From assembly GCF_030758975.1 (NCBI RefSeq), contig NZ_CP132359.1, forward strand, positions 3,137,366-3,201,365: a stretch of DNA of 64,000 nt. The letters are read 5' to 3'. Both the position numbers and the translations under genes were made by a program. Source of the DNA: Bosea beijingensis (lineage in GTDB: Bacteria; Pseudomonadota; Alphaproteobacteria; Rhizobiales; Beijerinckiaceae). The notes beneath the pieces are model-generated. The model worked only from the letters and a program-made list of their open reading frames with translations. It did not search any database and was not told where the DNA came from. Positions 50,679-59,869 of the stretch are shown here, piece by piece (positions within the stretch are counted from its first letter, which is position 1; the number at the start of each line of letters is the position of its first letter).

Positions 50679-52090
50679 AGCTTGTAGGCCTCCTTGGCGA
50701 GGCGATAGGCGAGGTCATAGGCGACCTCGGCCGCCTCGTCCTCTTCCAGCCGGTGCTCGGCGACGAGCTTGGCGAGATAGGCGCAATCGACGCGGCGCGC
50801 GACATCGTGGCGGGCGGGGATCGAGAGATAGGCGCGGGTATCGTCGTTGAAGCCGACGGTATTGTAGAAGCCGGCCGTCTCGGTCGTCAGCTCGCGGAAG
50901 CGCAGCATCGCCTCCGGCGCATCGAGGAACCACCAGCCTGGCCCGAGCCGCAGCGCCGGGTAATGGCCTGCGAGGGGGGCGAGTTCGCGCGAATAGGTGG
51001 TCTCGTCCAGCGTGAAGGCGATGACCGTGAGATTGCGCTCGTTGCCGACCGCATCGAGCAGCGGCTTCAGCGCCTCCACGTAATTCGTCTCGGTCGGGAT
51101 ATCGCAGCCCATGTCGCGGCCGAAATGCTCGAACAGCGCCGCGTTGTGGTTGCGATGGGAGCCCGGATGGATCTGCAGGACGAGCCCGTCGTCGAGGCTC
51201 ATCTTGGCCATCTCGGTCAGCATCTGGCCGCGAAAGAGGTCGGCATCCTTGGCCGAGACCTTGCCTTTCAGGATCCTGGCGTAGAGCTTCTCGGCCTCCG
51301 CATCCGAAAGATTGGCGGTGCGGGCCGTGGCATGGCCATGGTCGGAGGAGGTGGCGCCGCGCTCCTTGAAATAGGCGCGCCGCTTGCGATGGGCGGCGAG
51401 ATAGCCGGTCCAGGAACCGATATCCTCCCCGGTCAATTCGCCGAATCTGTCGAGATTGTCGGCGAAGCCCTCGAACTCGGGATCGACGACGCTGTCGGGG
51501 CGGTAGGCTGTGACGACCTTGCCGCTCCAGCCGGATTCGCGGACCATGTCGTGCCAGCGCAGATCGTCGAGCGCCCCCTCGGTCGTGCTGATCGCCTCGA
51601 TGTTGAAGCGCTCGAACAGGGCCCGCGGGCGCAGTTCCGGTTCTTCCAGCTTCGCGGCGATCCTGTCGTAGATCTTGTCGGCGTTTTCCGGCGTCAGGCG
51701 CTCGTTGATGCCGAAGACGGTCGAGGTGGCATGCTCGAACCAGAGCCGCGTCGGCGTGCCCCGGAACAGGTGCCAGTGATCCGCGAAGAGCTTCCAGATT
51801 TTGCGCGGATCTGTCTCGACCTCGCCGCCATCCTTTCTGTTGATGCCGAGATCTTCCAGCCGGACGCCCTGCGAATAGAGCATGCGGAAGATATAGTGGT
51901 CCGGCTTGACGAAGAGGGTCGCCGGATCGGGAAAGGCATTGTCCTCGGCATACCAGCGCGGGTCGGTATGGCCATGGGGCGAAATGATCGGCAGGTCGCG
52001 GACCGTGGCGAAGAGCCGGCGCGCGATGCCGCGCGTTACCGGATCGGCGGGAAAGAGGCGATCGTCGTGCAGCAGCATGGGCATCTCCAT
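50675..52090 (-). CDS. uxaC: Glucuronate isomerase
   Basis: UxaC isomerises D-glucuronate to D-fructuronate (and galacturonate to tagaturonate), the entry step of uronate breakdown. The 471-residue amidohydrolase-fold protein has LPIISPHGHTDPRWYAEDNA near the N-terminus, MLYSQGVRLEDLGIN, FNIEAISTTEGALDDL and QIHPGSHRNHN. ATG 52090 is used; in-frame ATGs at 52084 and 52078 are alternatives. It is first in a uxaC-uxuB-type operon. A candidate operator lies 46 bases upstream. Confidence 0.93.
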   Translation of the reverse strand: MEMPMLLHDDRLFPADPVTRGIARRLFATVRDLPIISPHGHTDPRWYAEDNAFPDPATLFVKPDHYIFRMLYSQGVRLEDLGINRKDGGEVETDPRKIWKLFADHWHLFRGTPTRLWFEHATSTVFGINERLTPENADKIYDRIAAKLEEPELRPRALFERFNIEAISTTEGALDDLRWHDMVRESGWSGKVVTAYRPDSVVDPEFEGFADNLDRFGELTGEDIGSWTGYLAAHRKRRAYFKERGATSSDHGHATARTANLSDAEAEKLYARILKGKVSAKDADLFRGQMLTEMAKMSLDDGLVLQIHPGSHRNHNAALFEHFGRDMGCDIPTETNYVEALKPLLDAVGNERNLTVIAFTLDETTYSRELAPLAGHYPALRLGPGWWFLDAPEAMLRFRELTTETAGFYNTVGFNDDTRAYLSIPARHDVARRVDCAYLAKLVAEHRLEEDEAAEVAYDLAYRLAKEAYKL

Positions 52091-52135
52091 CGGTCGCCCC
52101 GATCTCTAGAGCCGGCTGCGACGGGGGTCAATCGC

Positions 52136-52147
52136 CTGGTATACTAG
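52136..52147. promoter_or_regulatory. Candidate GntR (UxuR/ExuR-type) operator between uxaC and the ABC importer
   Basis: CTGGTATACTAG is palindromic at 10 of 12 positions and close to the TTGGTATACCAA core recognised by FadR-subfamily uronate regulators. It lies in the 159-base divergent region and could serve both operons. No regulator gene is present in the window. Confidence 0.5.
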
Positions 52148-52249
52148 TGCGCCAGATGCCGTTTCATACCCAGCGGGGATTGCGTTGGAAGCGGGCTTGC
52201 GTTCGCCGGGTTTCCCGCGCCATCCTCGCGCCGCAACGGCACCGGAGCG

Positions 52250-53746
52250 ATGGACATGATGACGCGGCGTGAACTCCTCGCAGGGGCGGGACTGGCAGCG
52301 CTGGCGGCGCAGCTTCCCGTCGTCGCGCTGGCCCAGGCGAAGGACAGCGTGACCATCGCCCAGACGCTGGAGCCGCCGACATTGGACCCGACCTCCGGCG
52401 CCGCGCAGGCGATCCGCGAAGTGACGCTGCAGAACATCTTCGAGGGGCTGGTCAAGATCGACCGGACCGGCAAGCTGCAACCCTGCCTCGCCGAGAGCTG
52501 GCAGATCGCCGACGATAACGTCACCTACCGCTTCAAGCTGCGACAGGGCGCCAAGTTCCACGACGACACGCCCTTTACGTCCGAGCAGGTGAAGTTCTCG
52601 TTCGAGCGGGCGGTCGCGGCCGATTCCACCAACGCCCAGCGCCAGCTCTTCACGCCGATCGCCGAGATCACGACACCTGACCCGGCGACCGTGGTGATCA
52701 AGCTGAAGCAGCCGACGGCGAATTTTCTGTTCGGCCTCGCCTGGGGCGATGCGGTGATCGTGGCGCCGGCCACGGCTGCCAACAACAAGACCAATCCGGT
52801 CGGCACCGGCCCGTTCAAGTTCGTGCGCTGGAACCGCGGCGACCGGCTCGAACTCGCCCGCAACGACAGCTACTGGGGCGAGAAGCCGGCGCTGGCCAAG
52901 GCGGTCTTCCGGTTCATGTCCGATCCGCAGGCGCAGGTCGCGGCGCTCCGGGCGGGCGACGTGGATGCCCACACCAATCTCTCGGCGCCGGAGGCCGTGC
53001 CGCAGCTCAAGGCCGATCCCAAGCTCAAGGTCACGATCGGCGGCACCGAGGGCGAGACCGTGCTCGGCATCAACAATGCCAAGCCGCCCTTCGACAACCT
53101 GAAGGTGCGTCAGGCGATCGCCCATGCGCTCGACCGCAAGACGATCGCGCTCGGCGTCTACGGCTTCGACGTCAACCTGATCGGCAGCCATTTCTCGCCG
53201 CTGCACCCGGCCTATGTCGACCTGACCGGCACCTATCCCTACGATCCCGCCAAGGCCAAGGCGCTGCTGGCCGAGGCCGGCTTCCCGAATGGCTTCAACT
53301 GCACGCTGAAGCTGCCGCCGCCCTCCTATGCCCGCCGCTCCGGCGAGATCGTGGCGGCGCTGCTCGCGCAGGTCGGCATCAATGCGGCGATCGAGCCGCT
53401 GGAATTCCCGCAATGGCTGGAGCGCGTCTTCCGCAACAAGGATTACGATCTCAGCATCATCGCCCATACCGAGCCGCTCGACATCGATATCTATGCCCGT
53501 GACGGCTACTACTTCCAGTACAAGGACCCGTCGTTCAAGGAGCTGATCGCCAAGATCGCGGTGACCCTGCCGGAAGCCGAGCGCAACGAGCTCTACAAGC
53601 AGGCGCAGCGCAAGCTGGCTCAGGACGCGGTCAACGGCTTCCTGTTCATCCTGCCCAAGATCACGGTGGCGAACGCCGCGCTCGAGGGCATGTGGACCGA
53701 TTGGCCGCTACCGGTGACGCCGCTGGCGGAACTGCGCTGGCGGTGA
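52250..53746 (+). CDS. ABC transporter substrate-binding protein, family 5 (peptide/opine type)
   Basis: A 498-residue periplasmic receptor. The Tat-like signal is TRRELLAGAGLAALAAQLPV, cleaved near ALA|QAK. TLEPPTLDPTSGAAQAIREV and NIFEGLVKIDRTGKLQPCLA are SBP_bac_5 openings, and HDDTPFTSEQVKFSFERAV follows. Starts at 52250, 52256 and 52259 are all in frame; GGAG spacing fits 52256 best. It is divergent from uxaC. Its permease gene follows after 154 bases filled by a repeat. Confidence 0.9.
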   Translation: MDMMTRRELLAGAGLAALAAQLPVVALAQAKDSVTIAQTLEPPTLDPTSGAAQAIREVTLQNIFEGLVKIDRTGKLQPCLAESWQIADDNVTYRFKLRQGAKFHDDTPFTSEQVKFSFERAVAADSTNAQRQLFTPIAEITTPDPATVVIKLKQPTANFLFGLAWGDAVIVAPATAANNKTNPVGTGPFKFVRWNRGDRLELARNDSYWGEKPALAKAVFRFMSDPQAQVAALRAGDVDAHTNLSAPEAVPQLKADPKLKVTIGGTEGETVLGINNAKPPFDNLKVRQAIAHALDRKTIALGVYGFDVNLIGSHFSPLHPAYVDLTGTYPYDPAKAKALLAEAGFPNGFNCTLKLPPPSYARRSGEIVAALLAQVGINAAIEPLEFPQWLERVFRNKDYDLSIIAHTEPLDIDIYARDGYYFQYKDPSFKELIAKIAVTLPEAERNELYKQAQRKLAQDAVNGFLFILPKITVANAALEGMWTDWPLPVTPLAELRWR

Positions 53747-53770
53747 GCTCACCGTCGTGGACCCAACCGG

Positions 53771-53880
53771 GTCATCCCGGGCGACCGAAGGGAGACCCGG
53801 GATCCATGCCTGAACCTGTCTCGGGAGCGTTCCGGCATGGATCCCGGATCGGCGCGGCTTCGCCGCTTGTCCGGGATGAC
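53771..53880. repeat. Palindromic repeat, family 2 (copy C)
   Basis: A 110-base element bounded by GTCATCCCGG (53771-53780) and CCGGGATGAC (53871-53880). Inside, CCGGGATCCATGCC (53797-53810) pairs with GGCATGGATCCCGG (53834-53847). The reverse complement is closely matched at 57340-57438. It lies between a binding-protein gene and its permease. Confidence 0.85.
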
Positions 53881-53900
53881 CGCATGGATAGGGCCACGGC

Positions 53901-54845
53901 GTGATCGGCTATATCCTGCGCCGGCTCGTCGCGCTGGGCCTGACCCTGCTCGCGGCGGCGCTGGTGATCTTCGTCGTGCTCGAAATCCTGCCGGGCGACC
54001 CGGCGGCGGTGACGCTCGGCCTCAATGCCGCGCCCGAAGCGCTGGCGGCCTTGCGCACCGAGATGGGGCTCGACAAGCCGGCCGCGCTGCGCTTCTTCAT
54101 CTGGCTCGGCGGGCTCGTCACGGGCGATCTCGGCCAGAGCTATACCTACCGCGTGCCGGTGCTGCAACTCATCACCGAGCGTATGGCGGTGACCTTGCCG
54201 CTGGCGCTGATGGCGATCGCGCTGGCCATGGCGATCGGCATCCCGCTCGGCATGCTCGCAGCCTCGCGCCATGGCAGGCTGGCCGATGCCGGTGTCATGG
54301 CGTTCGCGCAGGCCGGGCTCGCCATCCCCAATTTCTGGTTTGGCCTCCTGCTCGTGCTGGTCTTCGCAGTCGGCCTCGGCTGGCTGCCGGCCGGTGGCTT
54401 TCCGGGCTGGCAAGCGGGGATCGGCGTCTCGCTCAAAGCCCTGCTGATGCCGGCCTTGGCGCTCGCCCTGCCGCAGGCGGCGATCATCGCGCGGGTGACG
54501 CGCTCCTCCATGCTCGACACGCTGCAGGAGGATTTCGTCCGCACCGCCCGCGCCAAGGGCCTGAGCGAAGGCACGACGATGCGCCGGCATGCGCTGCGCA
54601 ACGCGCTGATCCCGGTCGTCACCATCCTCGGCCTTCAGTTCTCGGTGCTGATCGCGGGCGCGATCATCATCGAGAACGTCTTCGCGCTGCCGGGGCTGGG
54701 GCGGTTGGTCTTTCAGGCCATCGCCCAGCATGACCTGATCGTGGTCAAGGACCTCGTCATGCTCTTCGCGGGACTGGCGATCCTGATCAATTTCGCGGTC
54801 GAACTGCTCTACGGGCTGCTCGACCCGCGCCTGAGGCAAGCATGA
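53901..54845 (+). CDS. ABC transporter permease, DppB-like
   Basis: A 314-residue inner-membrane permease with six helices. It starts at GTG 53901 (MIGYILRRLVALGLTLLAAA), has the DppB-type N-terminal block ILPGDPAAVTLGLNAAPEAL, and the ATPase-coupling loop AKGLSEGTTMRRHALRNALI P (EAA motif, split here). It overlaps the second permease by 4 bases (ATGA). Confidence 0.92.
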   Translation: MIGYILRRLVALGLTLLAAALVIFVVLEILPGDPAAVTLGLNAAPEALAALRTEMGLDKPAALRFFIWLGGLVTGDLGQSYTYRVPVLQLITERMAVTLPLALMAIALAMAIGIPLGMLAASRHGRLADAGVMAFAQAGLAIPNFWFGLLLVLVFAVGLGWLPAGGFPGWQAGIGVSLKALLMPALALALPQAAIIARVTRSSMLDTLQEDFVRTARAKGLSEGTTMRRHALRNALIPVVTILGLQFSVLIAGAIIIENVFALPGLGRLVFQAIAQHDLIVVKDLVMLFAGLAILINFAVELLYGLLDPRLRQA

Positions 54846-55702
54846 GCGCGGTTGAGGACAAGGCGCCGGGCGGCAAGCGGCACTGGTGGCTCGCGCCCTC
54901 CTTCGTGATCGGCGTGGGGCTGGCCGTGCTCGTCGTCGCTGCGGCGCTCATCTCCTATGTCTGGACGCCCTACCAGCCGACGCAGATGATGATCCTGAAC
55001 CGGCTCAAGGGCCCGTCCGCCTTGAACTGGTTCGGCACCGACCAGTTCGGCCGCGACGTTTTCTCGATGATCATGGTCGGCGCGCGCAATTCGCTGGCCG
55101 TGGGTTTGGGTGCTGTCGGCATCGGCATGGTCGTCGGGACGACGCTGGGGCTCGCGGCTTCTGTCCGGCGCGATGGCCTCCTCGACCATGCAATCATGCG
55201 CACGGCCGACTTCACCCATGCCTTCCCGGCCGTGCTCACCGCGATCATGATGACCGCGATCGTCGGCCCCGGCATGCTCAACGCGGTCGTCGCCATCGCC
55301 GTGCTGAACCTGCCCTATTTCGCCCGGCTCGCGCGCGGCGCGGCTCTGCAGGTCTGGGCGCAGGATTTCATCCAGGCAGCGCGGGCGGCCGGTTTGAACA
55401 ACCGGCAGATCACCTTGCGCCATGTCCTGCCCAACATTGCCGGTATCCTGGTGGTGCAGGCGACGATCCAGTTCGCGCTGGCGGTGCTGGCCGAGGCGGG
55501 CCTGTCCTATCTCGGACTGGGCACCCAGCCGCCGAACCCGTCCTGGGGGCGGATGCTCAACGAAGCCCAGACCTTCATGGCGGCGCAGCCCTGGCTCGCG
55601 ATCTTCCCGGGCGCGGCGATCGCCTTGACCGTGCTGGGCTTCAACCTGCTCGGCGACGGCCTGCGCGATGCGGTCGATCCGCGGCTGCGGCGGGCCCGGT
55701 AG
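54842..55702 (+). CDS. ABC transporter permease, DppC-like
   Basis: A 286-residue permease partner of the previous gene. The N-terminal OppC block is WFGTDQFGRDVFSMIMVGAR, and the coupling loop is ARAAGLNNRQITLRHVLPNI. No ATP-binding genes follow: the next gene is a convergent DUF4337 protein 5 bases away. The importer must therefore borrow ATPases encoded elsewhere. Confidence 0.92.
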   Translation: MSAVEDKAPGGKRHWWLAPSFVIGVGLAVLVVAAALISYVWTPYQPTQMMILNRLKGPSALNWFGTDQFGRDVFSMIMVGARNSLAVGLGAVGIGMVVGTTLGLAASVRRDGLLDHAIMRTADFTHAFPAVLTAIMMTAIVGPGMLNAVVAIAVLNLPYFARLARGAALQVWAQDFIQAARAAGLNNRQITLRHVLPNIAGILVVQATIQFALAVLAEAGLSYLGLGTQPPNPSWGRMLNEAQTFMAAQPWLAIFPGAAIALTVLGFNLLGDGLRDAVDPRLRRAR

Positions 55703-55707
55703 TCTCT

Positions 55708-56268
55708 TCAGAACAAGGCGGTCGGGGCGAACTGGGCAAGCGCCATCAACGCGATGCCGGCGATGCCGAGCAGGCCGCCGGTGACCGCGAGCAGGCTGAC
55801 GCCGGTGATGATCGCGGCGGACGAGATCACGATCGCGATCTGGATCAGGCCCGAGGCGATGTCAAACTTGTCGTCGCGGGCGGCGGCGATGTCGCGCTGA
55901 GCTTCGGCCGCCTTGGCGCGGGCGGCGAGCTCCTTGCGGCCCTCGTTGGTCTCCGGTTCGGAATCATAGCGCGCGGCGGTCTGCTTCCAGCTCTCGATGC
56001 GCTTAGTCAGGCGCTGCCGGGCGGCCTCGTCGGTGACGCCGGCAAGCTCGACCTCCAGCGCCTCGGTGGCGGTGCGAACCGTCGTGCCGCGGATCGTCTT
56101 GGCCTGGAAGAAGGCCCAGAGATTGGAGGCCTCGATATTCTTGGCGACGGCCTCCTGCTCGGCGTTCTTGCCGCCGATCTCGGAGAAGGCGAGGGTGAGC
56201 GCGAGCAGCGCGATCAGCAAGGCGATGCGCTTGTTGCCGCCCTCGGGCATTTCGACGGAACCGGACAC
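55708..56268 (-). CDS. DUF4337 family membrane protein
   Basis: A 186-residue protein of unknown function. One helix near the N-terminus (RIALLIALLALTLAFSEIGG) and a hydrophobic C-terminal half (~135-180, two helices) flank a charged, helical soluble middle with EAVAKNIEASNLWAFFQAKT, the family signature, and DSEPETNEGRKELAARAKAA. It stands alone on its strand, 74 bases from xerC. Confidence 0.85.
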   Translation of the reverse strand: MSGSVEMPEGGNKRIALLIALLALTLAFSEIGGKNAEQEAVAKNIEASNLWAFFQAKTIRGTTVRTATEALEVELAGVTDEAARQRLTKRIESWKQTAARYDSEPETNEGRKELAARAKAAEAQRDIAAARDDKFDIASGLIQIAIVISSAAIITGVSLLAVTGGLLGIAGIALMALAQFAPTALF

Positions 56269-56342
56269 GAATCACCTCGTAGCGCCATGGTGGCGGCGCT
56301 GTTTAAGGCTTTCCGCTCGGGCAGCAAGAGGGCAGGGTGGCC

Positions 56343-57269
56343 TCAGCGCCCGGCGCGCGGATGGGCGGCGTCATAGGCCGCCATCAGGCGGGCCGAATCG
56401 ATGCGGGTGTAGATCTGCGTCGTCGAGAGCGAGGCGTGGCCGAGCAGTTCCTGGATGGCGCGCAGGTCGCCGCCGCGCCCCAACAGATGCGTCGCGAAGG
56501 AGTGGCGCAGGGCATGCGGCGTGGCCGATGAAGGCAGGCCGAGCGCGCCGCGCAAGCCCTCGACCGCGAGCTGGATGATGCGCGGCGAGAGCGGCCCGCC
56601 CTTGGCGCCGACGAAGAGCGGGCCTTCCGGCGGCAGGCGCCAGGGACAGAGCTTGAGATATTCGGCGATGGCGGTGATCACGACGGGCAGCACCGGCACC
56701 ATCCGCGTCTTGCTGCCCTTGCCGATGACAGTCAGCGTATCGCCGGCCTGAAGCGGCGCCTGGGTGCGGGCAAGCGAGAGTGCCTCCGAGATGCGCAGGC
56801 CGCTACCATAGAGCAGGCCGAGCACGGCGGCGTCGCGAGCCAGTATCCATTGCTCGCGTTCTTCGCCCGCGCGGGTGTCGGCCTGGGTGACGGCGCGGGC
56901 GGCCGAGGGTTCGAGCGGGCGCGGCAGCGACTTGCCGAGGCGCGGACCCCGCGTCGCGGCGAAGGCTGCGGCAGTAAGCTTGCCCTGGCGCTCGCCGAAA
57001 CGGGCGAAGGAGCGCAAAGCCGCGAGCTGGCGCATCAAAGTGCGGTTGCCGACATTGTCGCGGCGGCGCTGGCCGAGGAAGGCGCGCAGGTCGACCGGCT
57101 TCAGCGCCGCGATGTCGGAAAGCGAGGGCGCACCGCCGAGATGCTCGGTGAGAAAGACGTGGAACTGGCCGAGATCGCGGGAATAGGCCTCAAGCGTCTT
57201 CGGCGAGAGGCGCCGCTCGGCCGAGAGGTGCGAAAGCCAGTCGCGCCGGAAGGAGTCGAAGTCGGTCAT
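56343..57269 (-). CDS. xerC: Tyrosine recombinase XerC
   Basis: XerC resolves chromosome dimers at dif together with XerD. The 308-residue protein has the SAM-like core-binding domain (~5-95) and a catalytic domain with GSGLRISEALSL (Arg), GKGSKTRMVP (Lys), PHALRHSFATHLL (HxxR), LGHASLSTTQIYTRI (His and the nucleophile Tyr). All catalytic residues are present. It is divergent from priA, a common alphaproteobacterial arrangement, so it is housekeeping rather than a mobile-element integrase. ATG 57269 gives MTDFDSFRRDWLSHL. Confidence 0.92.
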   Translation of the reverse strand: MTDFDSFRRDWLSHLSAERRLSPKTLEAYSRDLGQFHVFLTEHLGGAPSLSDIAALKPVDLRAFLGQRRRDNVGNRTLMRQLAALRSFARFGERQGKLTAAAFAATRGPRLGKSLPRPLEPSAARAVTQADTRAGEEREQWILARDAAVLGLLYGSGLRISEALSLARTQAPLQAGDTLTVIGKGSKTRMVPVLPVVITAIAEYLKLCPWRLPPEGPLFVGAKGGPLSPRIIQLAVEGLRGALGLPSSATPHALRHSFATHLLGRGGDLRAIQELLGHASLSTTQIYTRIDSARLMAAYDAAHPRAGR

Positions 57270-57339
57270 GCGGGTAGCATGGCGCTCCTGCCTTAACACC
57301 AGCCGAATCGATGCTAGACACTGGCTTGGGAAACACGCC

Positions 57340-57438
57340 GTCGTCCCGGACAAGCCGCGTCAGCGGTGCCGATCCGGGATCCATGCCTGAACCGTTCCGG
57401 CATGGATCCCGGGTCTCCCTCCGGTCGCCCGGGATGAC
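57340..57438. repeat. Palindromic repeat, family 2 (copy D)
   Basis: A 99-base element in reverse orientation to 53771-53880. Shared blocks include CCGGACAAGCCGC, GATCCGGGATCCATGCC, GGCATGGATCCCGGGTCTCC and GGTCGCCCGGGATGAC. It lies in the divergent xerC/priA gap, ending 18 bases before the priA start codon. Confidence 0.85.
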
Positions 57439-57456
57439 ACGGCCTTATTTGTAAAG

Positions 57457-59661
57457 ATGGCGCAGTTCGACCTGATCAACGACAGTATGAGCGAAGAGGC
57501 GCCGGCCGGCACGGTCGACGTGCTGATCCCGCTCGGGCTCGACCAGGCCTATAGCTATGCCGTGCCGGCCGGGCTCGTGCTGAAACCCGGCGATGTCGTG
57601 CAGGTGCCCCTCGGGCCGCGCGAGACCGTCGGCGTCGTCTGGGATGTCGGTAGCGGGCGTGGCGGCAATCTCAAGAAGGTCACCGAAAAATACGACATGC
57701 CGCCGCTCGATCCGGCGCTGCGCAAGCTCGTCGACTGGGTGGCCTGGTATACGCTGGCGCCGAAGGGCTCCGTGCTGGCCTTGGCCCTGCGGCGGCAGCC
57801 CGACGATACGCCCGAGCGGCCTAAACTTGGCGTCAGGCTGGCGGGCCCACCGCCGGGGCGAATGACGCCAGCGCGGGCGCGGGCCATCGCTGCGGCCGAA
57901 GGCGGGCTGCTGATCGCGAAATCGGCGCTGGCGGAGGCGGCCTCGGTCAGCGCGGCCGTGATCGATTCCCTCGTCGATGCCGGCACCTTCATCATCGAGC
58001 CCCTGCCGCGCGAGGCGATCGCAGCCTTGCCCGATCCCGACCATGCCGTGCCGGAACTCTCGGACGGGCAGGGCGAAGTCGCGCAGGCGCTGGTCAGGTC
58101 GGTGCAGGCGAAGGCGTTCGGCGTTTCGTTGCTCGAAGGCGTCACGGGCTCCGGCAAGACCGAGGTCTATTTCGAGGCCGTCGCGGAGGCGATCCGGCTC
58201 GGCCGCCAGAGCCTGATCCTGATGCCGGAGATCGCGCTGACCGCGCAGTTCATCGACCGCTTCGAGGCCCGCTTCGGTGTCAGGCCCGGCTTGTGGCACT
58301 CGGCCGTGACCGGCCGCAAGCGCGAGCGCCTGCAGGCGGCTATCGCATCAGGCGAGGCCAAGGTCGTGGCCGGCGCCCGTTCGGCGCTGTTCCTGCCCTA
58401 TAGCGATCTCGGTCTCATCATCGTCGATGAGGAACATGAGAGCGCCTATAAGCAGGAGGACGGCGTCTCCTATCATGCGCGCGACATGGCGGTGGTACGA
58501 GGCCGGATCGAGAACGCGCCGGTGGTTCTCGCTTCCGCGACACCCTCGCTGGAGACCCGCGTCAATGCCGAGCGTGGGCGCTATGTCCATCTCAAGCTGC
58601 CGGAGCGCTTCGGCGGGCGCGAGTTGCCGCAGCTCGGCCTCGTCGACCTGCGCCGCGACAAGCCGGAACGGGGGCGCTGGCTTTCGGGCGCGCTGATCAA
58701 GGCAGTCGAGGCCAACCTGGAGGCCAGGGAGCAGTCGCTGCTCTTCCTCAACCGGCGTGGCTATGCGCCGCTGACGCTATGCCGGGACTGCGGTCATCGC
58801 TTCCAGTGCCCGAACTGTTCGGCCTGGCTGGTCGATCATCGTTTCCGGCGGGCGCTGGTCTGCCATCATTGCGGCCATGTCGAGCGCCGGCCGCATGAAT
58901 GCCCGGCCTGCCACAAGCCCGAGAGCCTGATCGCCTGCGGGCCGGGGGTGGAGCGGCTGGCCGAGGAGGTCGCGACGCTTTTTCCACAGGCGCGCTCGAT
59001 CGTGCTCTCCAGCGACTTTCCGGGAGGGACGGAGAGGCTGAAGCAGGAATTGATGGCGGTGGCTGAAGGCGAGTTCGATATCGTCATCGGCACGCAGCTC
59101 GTGGCGAAGGGCCATAATTTCCCGGGAATGACGCTGGTCGGGGTGATCGATGCCGATCTCGGGCTGACTTCCGGCGATCCGCGCGCGGCGGAGCGAACCT
59201 TCCAGGCGCTGCGACAGGTGACGGGCCGCGCGGGGCGGGGCGAAAAGCCGGGCCGCGCCCTGCTTCAGACGCATGACCCCGAGCATCCCGTGCTGAAAGC
59301 TCTGATCTCGGGCGATCCGGAGCGGTTTTATGCCGCAGAGGAGGCCTCGCGGGAGGCGGCGGGCCTGCCGCCCTTCGGCCGACTGGCGGCGCTGATCGTC
59401 TCGGCCAACAGCCAGGCGGAGGCCGAGAGCCATGCGCGGGCTCTGGCGCGCTCGGCCGAGGCCGGCGACGGAATCATGGTGCTGGGGCCGGCGGAAGCGC
59501 CCCTGGCGGTGCTGCGGGGGCGCCATCGCATGCGCCTGATCGTCAAGACGGCGCGCGAGATCAACCTGCAGGATTACCTGCGCGGCTGGCTGAAACGGGC
59601 GCCCAGGCCCAAGGGCTCGGTCCGGGTCGCGGTCGATGTCGATCCGCAAAGCTTCCTTTGA
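57457..59661 (+). CDS. priA: Primosomal protein N' (replication restart helicase)
   Basis: PriA reloads the replisome at stalled forks. The 734-residue protein has the 3' DNA-binding domain (~15-110), Walker A LLEGVTGSGKTEVYFEA, the DEEH box LIIVDEEHESAYKQEDG, and an eight-Cys zinc module (CRDCGHRFQCPNCS; CHHCGHVERRPHECPACHKP), followed by helicase motifs V-VI (GTQLVAKGHNFPGMTLVGVI; QALRQVTGRAGRGEKPGRAL). ATG 57457 is used; ATG 57487 would remove ten non-conserved residues. The 208 bases after it contain the atp operon promoter region, in which I see no clear hexamers. Confidence 0.94.
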   Translation: MAQFDLINDSMSEEAPAGTVDVLIPLGLDQAYSYAVPAGLVLKPGDVVQVPLGPRETVGVVWDVGSGRGGNLKKVTEKYDMPPLDPALRKLVDWVAWYTLAPKGSVLALALRRQPDDTPERPKLGVRLAGPPPGRMTPARARAIAAAEGGLLIAKSALAEAASVSAAVIDSLVDAGTFIIEPLPREAIAALPDPDHAVPELSDGQGEVAQALVRSVQAKAFGVSLLEGVTGSGKTEVYFEAVAEAIRLGRQSLILMPEIALTAQFIDRFEARFGVRPGLWHSAVTGRKRERLQAAIASGEAKVVAGARSALFLPYSDLGLIIVDEEHESAYKQEDGVSYHARDMAVVRGRIENAPVVLASATPSLETRVNAERGRYVHLKLPERFGGRELPQLGLVDLRRDKPERGRWLSGALIKAVEANLEAREQSLLFLNRRGYAPLTLCRDCGHRFQCPNCSAWLVDHRFRRALVCHHCGHVERRPHECPACHKPESLIACGPGVERLAEEVATLFPQARSIVLSSDFPGGTERLKQELMAVAEGEFDIVIGTQLVAKGHNFPGMTLVGVIDADLGLTSGDPRAAERTFQALRQVTGRAGRGEKPGRALLQTHDPEHPVLKALISGDPERFYAAEEASREAAGLPPFGRLAALIVSANSQAEAESHARALARSAEAGDGIMVLGPAEAPLAVLRGRHRMRLIVKTAREINLQDYLRGWLKRAPRPKGSVRVAVDVDPQSFL

Positions 59662-59869
59662 AGAGCTGAAAGGCGCGGCAAAATCGCCGCTTATGATGGG
59701 CAATCAGCGATTGCGCGGCCCGGAACCACATGCTATCGCACCGCCACATTTCGGTCGCGAAGTCGTCTTGCCGGCTTCGCGCCTATGATACTCGCAGCGT
59801 CGGGACCATGCACTCCACCTTCGTCTTGAAGGTCGCCGGTGCGGTTCCTTGAAACGAGAGACGGGAAGC

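Noticed and set aside
56343..57269. Tyrosine recombinase as a sign of a prophage or integrative element
   Set aside because: The protein is a full-length XerC in its usual place next to priA, and there are no phage, relaxase or attachment-site features around it.
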